DNA of 27,068 nt from an uncultured Clostridia bacterium. Its GTDB lineage: Bacteria > Bacillota > Clostridia > UBA1381. Each line of letters begins with the position of its first letter. Positions within the stretch are counted from its first letter, which is position 1. This document shows positions 7,873 to 14,770 of this stretch, in pieces. The stretch lies in contig CAJONM010000143.1 in assembly GCA_905235885.1 (NCBI GenBank), positions 1 to 27,068 on the forward strand, read 5' to 3'. The notes beneath the pieces are model-generated. The model did no database searches, was not told the origin of the DNA, and saw nothing but the letters and a program-made list of their open reading frames with translations. The translations under genes were made by a program, and so were the position numbers.

Positions 7873-9135
7873 CTATGATCGATCAAGTGTTTTTTTTGCT
7901 TTCTTTATTCGTTTGCTGCGCTCGGTGCATGATGAACAATTTCCGCAAGGAGCAGCAACAGCTTCACCAAAGTAATTAAGAATATAATTTCTCAGACAAC
8001 CGCTTATATTAACATAATCTACCATTTTATTTAGTCGCATATATTCGGCGCGTCTTTTCTGAGGAGTTTGGTTTTGCGTGTTATCTATAATTGATTTTAC
8101 AATAGATACATCAGAAGGCATATAAAGTATAATACATTCGGCATTTTCACCGTTTCGTCCTGCTCTGCCGGCTTCCTGATAATACCCTTCTATGTTTTTT
8201 GGAATATTGTGGTGTATAACAAATTCTATATCGGGCTTATCTATCCCCATGCCAAATGCGTTTGTGGCTACAATGATATTTTTATTGTTTTTAATAAAAT
8301 CAGACTGGTTTTTCTCACGCTCATCATTTGTAAGCCCTGCATGGTAATGCGTAACGCTGTATTTATCTTTCAGCAGCAATGAATATAACTCATCGGCTGA
8401 TTTGCGTGTAGAGCAGTATATTATACCGCTCTTCCCTTTTCTGCTATCTAAAATATCTTTAAGTTTTTTTATTCTGTCTGTATTTGATTTTGTATTTATT
8501 ACAGAAAAATATAAATTCGGTCTGTCATAGCCTGTCGTCAATATCAAGGGGTTATTAAGCCCTAAAAGATGAATTATATCATCACGGACTTTTTCGGTCG
8601 CAGTTGCGGTAAAGGCTCCGATTACAGGCCTTTTGCTGAGTCTTTTTATGAAATCCGGTATTTCCGAGTAACTCGGTCTGAAATCCTGCCCCCATTCCGA
8701 AACACAGTGAGCTTCATCAACTATTACATAAGAAATTTCGATAGCTGCACAAGCACTCAAAAATTCCTCATTTTTAAGGCGTTCGGGCGCGACATAAATG
8801 ATCTTATACGCGCCGTCAGTCATATTTTTAAGCATTTTATTGCACTGAGCTGCTGAAAGAGAACTGTTATAATATGCTGCGGCAATTCCCAAATTTACAA
8901 GCGCATGAACTTGATTATTCATAAGAGAAATGAGCGGCGAAACAACAATTGATATACCACTCGATGAAATGGCAGGTATCTCGTAACATAGCGATTTTCC
9001 CGCGCCTGTCGGCATTATTCCGACAGTATCTCGTCCCGACATAAGTGATAATATAAGCTCTTTTTGACCGATGCGAAATTCCGTATATCCGAAATGATCA
9101 TAGAGCAGCTTATAAGCTATACTCGCATCTATCAC
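7873..9135 (-). CDS. recQ: Short RecQ-family DNA helicase
   Basis: A 420-residue ATP-dependent 3'-5' DNA helicase. The RecA-like domains carry TGAGKS (43-48), DEAH (140-143), FTATAT (motif III) and YYQEAGRAGRNG (motif VI). A zinc-binding subdomain follows, with Cys380, 397, 400 and 403. The protein ends 17 residues later, so the winged-helix and HRDC domains of full-length RecQ (about 590-700 residues) are missing. Such short forms are common in Firmicutes (compare RecS), and no remnant of the missing domains exists in the bases before the terminator. It starts with GTG at 9135-9133; the GTGA there overlaps the stop of the upstream FAD gene, and a GAAAGGGG ribosome site precedes it. The coding sequence looks more A/T-rich than its neighbours. 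Confidence 0.9.
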   Translation of the reverse strand: MIDASIAYKLLYDHFGYTEFRIGQKELILSLMSGRDTVGIMPTGAGKSLCYEIPAISSSGISIVVSPLISLMNNQVHALVNLGIAAAYYNSSLSAAQCNKMLKNMTDGAYKIIYVAPERLKNEEFLSACAAIEISYVIVDEAHCVSEWGQDFRPSYSEIPDFIKRLSKRPVIGAFTATATEKVRDDIIHLLGLNNPLILTTGYDRPNLYFSVINTKSNTDRIKKLKDILDSRKGKSGIIYCSTRKSADELYSLLLKDKYSVTHYHAGLTNDEREKNQSDFIKNNKNIIVATNAFGMGIDKPDIEFVIHHNIPKNIEGYYQEAGRAGRNGENAECIILYMPSDVSIVKSIIDNTQNQTPQKRRAEYMRLNKMVDYVNISGCLRNYILNYFGEAVAAPCGNCSSCTERSKRIKKAKKTLDRS

Positions 9136-10697
9136 AAAGCACCCCTTTCAATTATAGCCTCGGCGGTTTTAATGCCGTCTATTGCAGCCGTCATTATTCC
9201 GCCTGCGTATCCTGCTCCCTCGCCACATGGATATAGCCCAGTTATATTTGATTGTTTCGTTATATCATCTCTTATAATACGCACAGGCGATGATGAACGC
9301 GTCTCGGGCGCAGTTAAAACCGCGCCGTCATCATCAAAGCCTTTGATCTTCATACCCATCATCGGTATCGCTTGGCGCATGGTTTCTGTCACAAAATCGG
9401 GAAGCAAATCATCAAGATCGACAAATTTAACTCCAGGTTTATATGTTGGCGTTACAGATGCGACAGCTCCGCTCTTTTTAAGAAACTCCCCTACCGTCTG
9501 GCACGGCGCAAAATAACCGCCGCACATATCATATGCTTTTTTTTCGATCTCACGCTGAAAACGGCAGCCCTCCAGAACATCGTTTCCCCGAAGATCCTGA
9601 GGTAGAACATTTACAAGCAATGCGCTGTTTGCATTTTCGCCGTCACGCGCAAATGTGCTCATCCCGTTTGTCACAACACCGCCGTTCTCAGATGCGGACG
9701 CTACGACCACTCCTCCGGGACACATACAAAATGTGTACGCCGATCTGCCGTTAGGTGTCTTGACCGACAGCTTATAGTCCGCAGGAGGAAGCGCACTGTA
9801 TAATTCTCCGTATTGAGCGCGGTTTATCGTATCCTGTTTATGTTCGATCCTGGCGCCTATGGCAAATGTTTTTCTCTGCATATTGGCACCGGCATCTCTG
9901 AGCATTTTAAATGTATCTCTGGCGCTGTGCCCTGTAGCAACAACAAGCGTGTCGGTATCTATTTGTATCTCACCTTCCGACGATACAGCCGTTACAGCCT
10001 TGATCGCGCTGTTTTCCGTAACTATACCGTTAAGACGAGTACCAAACATGATCTTGCCGCCATGAGAAATTATATCTTCTCTGAAGGTTTTCACCATCTT
10101 CGCAAGGTTATCCGTACCTATATGCGGTTTTGAGGTGTATCTTATTTCTCTTGGCGCGCCATGTCGCGCGAACTGCTCAAGGACATACTGTATCCGTATA
10201 TCATTTACTCCGGTCGTAAGCTTGCCGTCAGAAAATGTTCCTGCTCCACCCTCTCCAAATTGAATGTTTGATTCCGGATCGAGCTTGCCTGTGTTATGAA
10301 AAACTTTTACATCGTCAATGCGGCTGTCAACATCTTTGCCGCGCTCAATAACAATAACCTTTGCGCCGCATCTTGCAAGAGAATATGCGCACATCATTCC
10401 TGCCGGCCCGAAACCGGCTATGACGATCGGCTTTTTCGGTGGTATGCCAACAGGAAACCTGTATCTTTTGCGTGTGATCCTTTGCGCGTTTTTTATCAGC
10501 TTCAACGCCTTTGTTTCATTTTCGATATGCATATCTGCTGTGTAGACATAGTGAATATCGTCTTTGTTTCTTGCATCGATCGATTTTTTGTGGATATCAA
10601 ATGATTTTATGTTCAGCTTATATTTCCTTGCTATATATTCGGCAAGATCCTCTTCCGCAAGCTGTAACGGATATTTAATATCAGTTATTCTTATCAT
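9132..10697 (-). CDS. FAD-dependent dehydrogenase of the COG2509 type
   Basis: A 521-residue flavoprotein. An N-terminal domain of about 85 residues is typical of this conserved uncharacterised family. A Rossmann FAD-binding motif follows at 93-100 (IAGFGPAG), ending with an acidic residue in IVIERG. Other family signatures are NIQFGEGGAGTFSDGKL (about 152-168), VVATGHSARDTF and the C-terminal PCGEGAGYAGGIMTAAIDGI. The substrate is unknown. The start has no evident Shine-Dalgarno sequence: the bases before ATG are TAATTTATTATGAT, and a 12-bp hairpin ends 15 bases upstream. The stop overlaps the recQ GTG start by four bases, so the two are translationally coupled. Confidence 0.85.
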   Translation of the reverse strand: MIRITDIKYPLQLAEEDLAEYIARKYKLNIKSFDIHKKSIDARNKDDIHYVYTADMHIENETKALKLIKNAQRITRKRYRFPVGIPPKKPIVIAGFGPAGMMCAYSLARCGAKVIVIERGKDVDSRIDDVKVFHNTGKLDPESNIQFGEGGAGTFSDGKLTTGVNDIRIQYVLEQFARHGAPREIRYTSKPHIGTDNLAKMVKTFREDIISHGGKIMFGTRLNGIVTENSAIKAVTAVSSEGEIQIDTDTLVVATGHSARDTFKMLRDAGANMQRKTFAIGARIEHKQDTINRAQYGELYSALPPADYKLSVKTPNGRSAYTFCMCPGGVVVASASENGGVVTNGMSTFARDGENANSALLVNVLPQDLRGNDVLEGCRFQREIEKKAYDMCGGYFAPCQTVGEFLKKSGAVASVTPTYKPGVKFVDLDDLLPDFVTETMRQAIPMMGMKIKGFDDDGAVLTAPETRSSSPVRIIRDDITKQSNITGLYPCGEGAGYAGGIMTAAIDGIKTAEAIIERGAL

Positions 10698-10712
10698 ATC
10701 ATAATAAATTAG

Positions 10713-10741
10713 GGGATGTAAAAAACTCGTTTTTACATCCC
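10713..10741 (-). terminator. Hairpin after the aconitase gene
   Basis: A perfect 12-bp stem (GGGATGTAAAAA at 10713-10724 with its complement at 10730-10741) around a 5-base loop. It begins eight bases past the aconitase stop codon. On the minus strand it is followed by CCTAATTTATTAT rather than a pure U-run. It is probably the aconitase terminator, but because the next gene starts 15 bases later it may also act as an attenuator or expression filter. Confidence 0.6.
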
Positions 10742-10748
10742 GTTATAA

Positions 10749-12683
10749 TTACTTATTTGTGTTTTTGGTATAATTGAGCAGTCCCCCGGCATAAAGCATA
10801 TCCTTCTGCCTGTTTGAAAAGCTTATATTACACTCAAATTCAAAATTCTTTGTTATATTCTTAACGACAACCTTATCTCCGTTTGCAATTTGATCGCGAA
10901 TATTCTCGATCTTCAGATCATCATCCGCTTCTATCTTGTCATAATCACCCTCGTTTGCAAAGGTCATCGGCAAGATGCCTGCGTTTATCAGATTTGCCAT
11001 ATGAATTCTTGCAAATGATTTTGTTATTACTGCCTTAACGCCCAGATACAGCGGCGCAAGAGCGGCATGCTCGCGCGATGATCCTTGACCGTAGTTCGAG
11101 CCGCCGATAATTATGCTGCTGCCCATTTCCAATGCTCTGTCGTGGAAGCTCTCGTCACATACGGCAAAGCAATATTTGGAGATCTCCGGTATGTTTGAAC
11201 GCAAGGGTAATATCTTAGCTCCTGCCGGCATAATATGATCGGTAGTGATATTGTCCCCCACCTTCAGACTTACTCCAGCGGCAATGTCCTTTTGCATGGG
11301 CTCTGATATCGGGAAAGGCTTTATGTTCGGACCGCGAAGCACCTCTATGCCGTCCATTTCCGACTCTTTTGCCGGCTCAACTATCATATTGTCATTTATA
11401 AGGAATTTTTCCGGCATTTCAAATTTCGGCATCTGTCCGAGTTCACGCGGATCTGTCAATACACCGTTAATAGCCGATACAGCCGCAAGCTCCGGTGATA
11501 CAAGATAAACCTGTCCGTCCTTTGTTCCCGATCTGCCCTCAAAATTACGATTAAATGTTCTCAGCGATATTCCTCCGGAATTGGGTGATTGCCCCATACC
11601 TATACAAGGTCCGCAGGCACTTTCAAGAACTCTGGCACCTGCTGCGAGTATATCTGCAAGCGCGCCGTTTTCGGCAAGCATAGTGAGCACCTGCTTTGAT
11701 CCGGGCGCGATGGAAAGCGATACATCCGGATGTACTGTCTTACCCTTGAGAATATGCGCGACCTTGAGCATATCCATAAGCGATGAATTTGTACATGATC
11801 CGATACATACTTGATCGATTTTCATACGACCTATTTCCTCGACTGTCTTTACAGCATCCGGTGAATGCGGACAAGCTGCCATCGGAACAAGCTTGCTAAA
11901 ATCTATTTTGATGATCTCGTCATATACGGCATCTTCATCTGCTGAAAGCGGTGTATACGCGTCTTCCCTGCCCTGAGCTTTCAGGAACTCGTATGTTATT
12001 TCATCTGACGGGAATATGGATGTTGTTGCGCCAAGCTCTGTGCCCATATTCGTTATTGTCGCGCGTTCAGGTACCGAAAGCGTTTTTACTCCGTCTCCTG
12101 TGTATTCTATGATTTTGCCGACGCCGCCTTTTACGGATAATCGACGCAGCATCTCAAGAATTACATCCTTTGCCGATACCCAGGGCTGTAATTTTCCCGT
12201 AAGCTCTGCTTTTACTATTTTAGGACAGGTTATATAGTATGTACCGCCACCCATCGCAACGGCTACATCCATACCCCCTGCTCCCATGGCAAGCATTCCT
12301 ATACCGCCGCCTGTCGGGGTATGCGAATCCGAGCCGATCAAAGTTTTTCCCGGTACACCGAAGCGCTCAAGATGCACCTGATGACATATACCGTTACCCG
12401 GACGCGAGAAATAAATACCATGTTTTTTTGCAACTGACGCTATGAACCTATGGTCATCCATATTCATAAAACCGTTCTGAAGCGTATTATGATCTATATA
12501 TGCAACAGAGCGCTCTGTCCTTACGCGTGGAACGCCCATCGCCTCAAATTCAAGATATGCCATTGTTCCTGTGGCATCCTGAGTCAATGTCTGATCTATA
12601 CGAAGACCTATCTCCGTACCTTTGATCATTTCACCCTCAACAAGATGTGCCGATAAAATTTTTTCAGATAATGTCAACCCCAT
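10749..12683 (-). CDS. acnA: Aconitate hydratase, short monomeric type
   Basis: A 644-residue [4Fe-4S] enzyme predicted to interconvert citrate and isocitrate via cis-aconitate. Iron-sulfur ligands are likely Cys297 (in CIGSCTNS), Cys357 and Cys360 (in CGPCIGMG). The substrate loop IGSDSHTPTGGG lies at 116-127, and the swivel domain carries GSSREHAAL. The length matches the short aconitase/homoaconitase branch of Clostridia, not the 900-residue AcnA form, so a related hydro-lyase activity cannot be ruled out. The start is ATG 12683-12681 behind a GGGAGG ribosome site; the in-frame upstream ATG at 12749 lies inside the -35 of the promoter. No citrate synthase or isocitrate dehydrogenase gene is adjacent. 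Confidence 0.9.
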   Translation of the reverse strand: MGLTLSEKILSAHLVEGEMIKGTEIGLRIDQTLTQDATGTMAYLEFEAMGVPRVRTERSVAYIDHNTLQNGFMNMDDHRFIASVAKKHGIYFSRPGNGICHQVHLERFGVPGKTLIGSDSHTPTGGGIGMLAMGAGGMDVAVAMGGGTYYITCPKIVKAELTGKLQPWVSAKDVILEMLRRLSVKGGVGKIIEYTGDGVKTLSVPERATITNMGTELGATTSIFPSDEITYEFLKAQGREDAYTPLSADEDAVYDEIIKIDFSKLVPMAACPHSPDAVKTVEEIGRMKIDQVCIGSCTNSSLMDMLKVAHILKGKTVHPDVSLSIAPGSKQVLTMLAENGALADILAAGARVLESACGPCIGMGQSPNSGGISLRTFNRNFEGRSGTKDGQVYLVSPELAAVSAINGVLTDPRELGQMPKFEMPEKFLINDNMIVEPAKESEMDGIEVLRGPNIKPFPISEPMQKDIAAGVSLKVGDNITTDHIMPAGAKILPLRSNIPEISKYCFAVCDESFHDRALEMGSSIIIGGSNYGQGSSREHAALAPLYLGVKAVITKSFARIHMANLINAGILPMTFANEGDYDKIEADDDLKIENIRDQIANGDKVVVKNITKNFEFECNISFSNRQKDMLYAGGLLNYTKNTNK

Positions 12684-12720
12684 ATCTGTACCTCCCTGTT
12701 TCATTCTGTCTATGTAGTAT

Positions 12721-12749
12721 ATTTTATCGCGTTCGGCTCTGTTTGTCAA
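12721..12749 (-). promoter_or_regulatory. Sigma-A promoter of the aconitase gene
   Basis: Minus-strand TTGACA (12749-12744) and TAAAAT (12726-12721) are separated by 17 bases. The -35 is exact and the -10 is one base off consensus. It lies about 40 bases before the chosen start codon. Confidence 0.75.
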
Positions 12750-12834
12750 GTAAAACGCACAATATTGGCAATAAAAACATAATATATCATTGAAATAGAA
12801 TTAGGGTGGCAGATAAGGAGCGGAGGTATGGGGT

Positions 12835-13005
12835 ATGTTGTTTCTTGTATATTTTTATATTATATCTGTTATTATCGGCGGATTTGTCTATGCTATCGAA
12901 TGCGTTAAAAAGGAATTTATGTTAAAAAAAGGGACAATATATAGGTTTATAAATTATATAAGTAAGCATATAATGAATTACAGAGAAAGGAACGATAAGC
13001 TATGA
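12835..13005 (+). CDS. Small single-span membrane protein, first gene of a four-gene cassette
   Basis: A 56-residue protein. Residues about 2-24 (beginning LFLVYFYIISVIIGG) form one membrane span, followed by a basic tail rich in Lys, Arg and Tyr that should face the cytoplasm. The ribosome site CGGAGG at 12821-12826 is eight bases from ATG 12835; an ATG at 12828 is too close to it and its frame stops early. The TGA overlaps the ATG of the next gene as ATGA, which strongly supports a real, coupled gene. No family recognised. Confidence 0.7.
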   Translation: MLFLVYFYIISVIIGGFVYAIECVKKEFMLKKGTIYRFINYISKHIMNYRERNDKL

Positions 13006-13217
13006 ATATAAAAGATCTATTAAACAGCTTCAACGACAATCAGATAAAGCAAATAAACGAATTTTTAGGCTCCGCAAAGGTCAAGGATATAGCAAAAAAT
13101 ATGAGCGAGAGCGATAAGAATAAGATAATGGAGAATTTTCGCAAGCTTGACGAGAACGATATAAAGAAGCGGATAAGCAGTCTATCCGAGAGCGACATCA
13201 AGAACGCTTTAAAATAG
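13002..13217 (+). CDS. Small helical repeat protein, second gene of the cassette
   Basis: A 71-residue soluble, highly charged protein, predicted all alpha-helical. It appears to be built from related short segments: FNDNQIKQINEFLG, MSESDKNKIMENF, LDENDIKKRIS and LSESDIKNALK share the pattern of an acidic start (S/D-E/N-D) followed by I/K-rich helix residues. AAAGGAA precedes the start, which overlaps the stop of the small membrane protein upstream. The next gene begins 15 bases downstream. No characterised family recognised; similar short helical proteins accompany the two following genes in other spore-forming Clostridia as far as I recall, which should be checked. Confidence 0.75.
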   Translation: MNIKDLLNSFNDNQIKQINEFLGSAKVKDIAKNMSESDKNKIMENFRKLDENDIKKRISSLSESDIKNALK

Positions 13218-13232
13218 ATACGGGGTGATAAT

Positions 13233-13577
13233 ATGGCGGACATGACAGATACATTAAAGCAGCTGCTTGGAGATAATGCTGATGAAAAGATAAGCAGCGT
13301 ACTGAGCGCGTTGTCCTCCTCGGATGAAACAGCCCCACCGCCGCCGGATCCTGTGGAGACTGTATCATCGGTCAACGCTCTGTCGCCGGAACTGCTCCTG
13401 AAGGCGCAAGGGCTAATGGGGGCATTGTCCTCAGGCGGCAATGACAGCCGCTCCAGATTACTTATGTCCCTGAAGCCGTATATGCGCGAAAGCCGCAAAA
13501 ATACCATAGATAACGCGATCAAGCTTTTGAACATAGCGCAGCTGGCACAAATTTTCAAAGGAGGATTAGATGTATAA
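13233..13577 (+). CDS. Uncharacterised 114-residue protein, third gene of the cassette
   Basis: A soluble protein in two parts. The N-terminal helical segment (MTDTLKQLLGDNADEKISSV) is followed by an acidic, proline-rich linker at about residues 30-43 (DETAPPPPDPVE). The C-terminal helical domain, about 50-110, contains SRLLMSLKPYMRESRKNTI and NAIKLLNIAQLAQIF. The LLxxLKPYMxExRxxxIDxAIKLL pattern resembles a recurring uncharacterised family in Clostridia. GGGGTGATA precedes the ATG. The ribosome site of the next gene (AAAGGAGG) is embedded in its last codons, and the two reading frames overlap by eight bases. Function unknown. Confidence 0.8.
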   Translation: MADMTDTLKQLLGDNADEKISSVLSALSSSDETAPPPPDPVETVSSVNALSPELLLKAQGLMGALSSGGNDSRSRLLMSLKPYMRESRKNTIDNAIKLLNIAQLAQIFKGGLDV

Positions 13578-13842
13578 ATCATACAGCTATAATAATATGC
13601 CCCAGCCGCTGCCGCAAAAAAAATCGGCAGACATCAAGCGCGATCATTCGGTTGAACAGATAAGAAATCAGCAACGCGGATTACGGGGCATATTAGATAA
13701 AATGGAGCTTGATGATGTGATCCTGCTTGCAATAATTATAATATTATTAATGAATGAATGTGATGACATGCTTCTTTTGCTGGCTATCGGGTATATTTTT
13801 ATATCAGAATTCAGAGACGAACATATGGGAAATAAAAAATGA
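13570..13842 (+). CDS. Uncharacterised 90-residue membrane protein, fourth gene of the cassette
   Basis: The N-terminal 45 residues are polar and basic with a Tyr/Pro-rich start. Two short hydrophobic stretches follow, about 50-61 (VILLAIIIILLM) and 67-79 (MLLLLAIGYIFIS), separated by the acidic break NECDD. They may form a membrane hairpin or two half-spans. AAAGGAGG gives a strong start at 13570, overlapping the previous gene. The stop codon lies inside the terminator stem that is shared with convergent miaA. Similar leucine/isoleucine-rich small proteins with acidic breaks are common in spore-forming Clostridia, but no function is known to me. Confidence 0.8.
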   Translation: MYKSYSYNNMPQPLPQKKSADIKRDHSVEQIRNQQRGLRGILDKMELDDVILLAIIIILLMNECDDMLLLLAIGYIFISEFRDEHMGNKK

Positions 13843-13865
13843 GGTTTTATGTAAACCTCATTTTT
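13835..13865. terminator. Bidirectional terminator shared by the small-gene cassette and miaA
   Basis: A 13-bp stem (AAAAATGAGGTTT at 13835-13847 with its complement at 13853-13865) and a 5-base loop. T-rich tails lie on both strands. The stop codon of the fourth cassette gene (13840-13842) is inside the left arm and the miaA stop (13847-13849) spans the arm and loop, so the convergent genes end inside one terminator. Confidence 0.9.
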
Positions 13866-14770
13866 ATTTCTTCTATTGCCTGATCTGACGCATTGACAGG
13901 ATCAAGTAAAATGATCTGTTTGTTTCTTGAAAACCATGTGAGTTGTCTCTTGGCGTATCTGCGTGAGGCCTGCTTTATGGCATTGATTGCATATTCAAGC
14001 GTACATTCGCCGTCAAAATAGCGGATAAGCTCTTTATAGCCTATACCCTGCATTGAGTTCATTTCGCTCGTACAGCCCATATCCAGAAGTGCGCGTATCT
14101 CGTCTGCAAGCCCATTTGTTATCATATCATCAACTCGCCGGTTTATTCTTTCATACAACACATCTCTTGGGCAGTCGATCATAAATTCAATAGGTTCATA
14201 TCGACTTTCGATTTGTTTTGTCATTTCCTGATGCTCGGATATAGGTACTCCTGTTACTTTATAAAATTCAATCGCGCGGATTATCCGTTTTACATTATTA
14301 GGATGCAGTCTTTGAGCGGAAACAGGGTCAAACTCAGCAAGGATCTCAATAAGCCTTTCTCCCCCATCAGCAGCCGCAAGACGATTTAATTCGTCACGCA
14401 GATCGTGATCGCTTTTTACATCTCCGAATGGAACATCATTTACCACGCTGTCTATATAAAGCCCCGTTCCTCCGCACATAACGGGAAGCTTGCCTCGTGA
14501 CACAATATCAGCTATTACGGAATGTGCAAGCCTTGCATAATCTGCAACGGAAAACGCCTGATCGGGATCTACAAAATCTATCAGATGATGCGGACATTTC
14601 GCCCTCTCATCCGTAGTAGGCTTAGCGGTGCCTATATCCATATATCTGTATATCTGCATACTGTCGGCTGAAACGACCTCGCCGTCAAATGCAGTTGCTA
14701 TATCTATAGCAAGTTTTGTTTTCCCTGAGGCGGTAGGGCCTGCAACTACGATTAAAGGTATCTTTTTCAT
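13847..14770 (-). CDS. miaA: tRNA dimethylallyltransferase
   Basis: A 307-residue enzyme that transfers a dimethylallyl group to A37 of tRNAs reading UNN codons. Visible motifs are the P-loop GPTASGKT (11-18), DSMQIYRYMDIGTAKP (36-51), the substrate-binding CGGTGLYIDSV and the C-terminal RYAKRQLTWFSRN. The product is the substrate of MiaB, whose gene lies upstream in the same operon. ATG at 14770 overlaps the mutL stop by four bases. Length is normal. No hfq gene follows, unlike in many bacteria. Confidence 0.97.
   Translation of the reverse strand: MKKIPLIVVAGPTASGKTKLAIDIATAFDGEVVSADSMQIYRYMDIGTAKPTTDERAKCPHHLIDFVDPDQAFSVADYARLAHSVIADIVSRGKLPVMCGGTGLYIDSVVNDVPFGDVKSDHDLRDELNRLAAADGGERLIEILAEFDPVSAQRLHPNNVKRIIRAIEFYKVTGVPISEHQEMTKQIESRYEPIEFMIDCPRDVLYERINRRVDDMITNGLADEIRALLDMGCTSEMNSMQGIGYKELIRYFDGECTLEYAINAIKQASRRYAKRQLTWFSRNKQIILLDPVNASDQAIEEIKMRFT

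Noticed and set aside
7842..9135. recQ as a gene truncated by a frameshift
   Set aside because: Only 31 bases separate its stop from the terminator and no remnant of winged-helix or HRDC domains is there; short RecQ forms are known.
12750..12834. Sporulation (sigma-G/F-like) promoter before the small-gene cassette
   Set aside because: CATAATA at 12778-12784 fits a -10, but no convincing -35 is found at the right distance, so I do not claim it.
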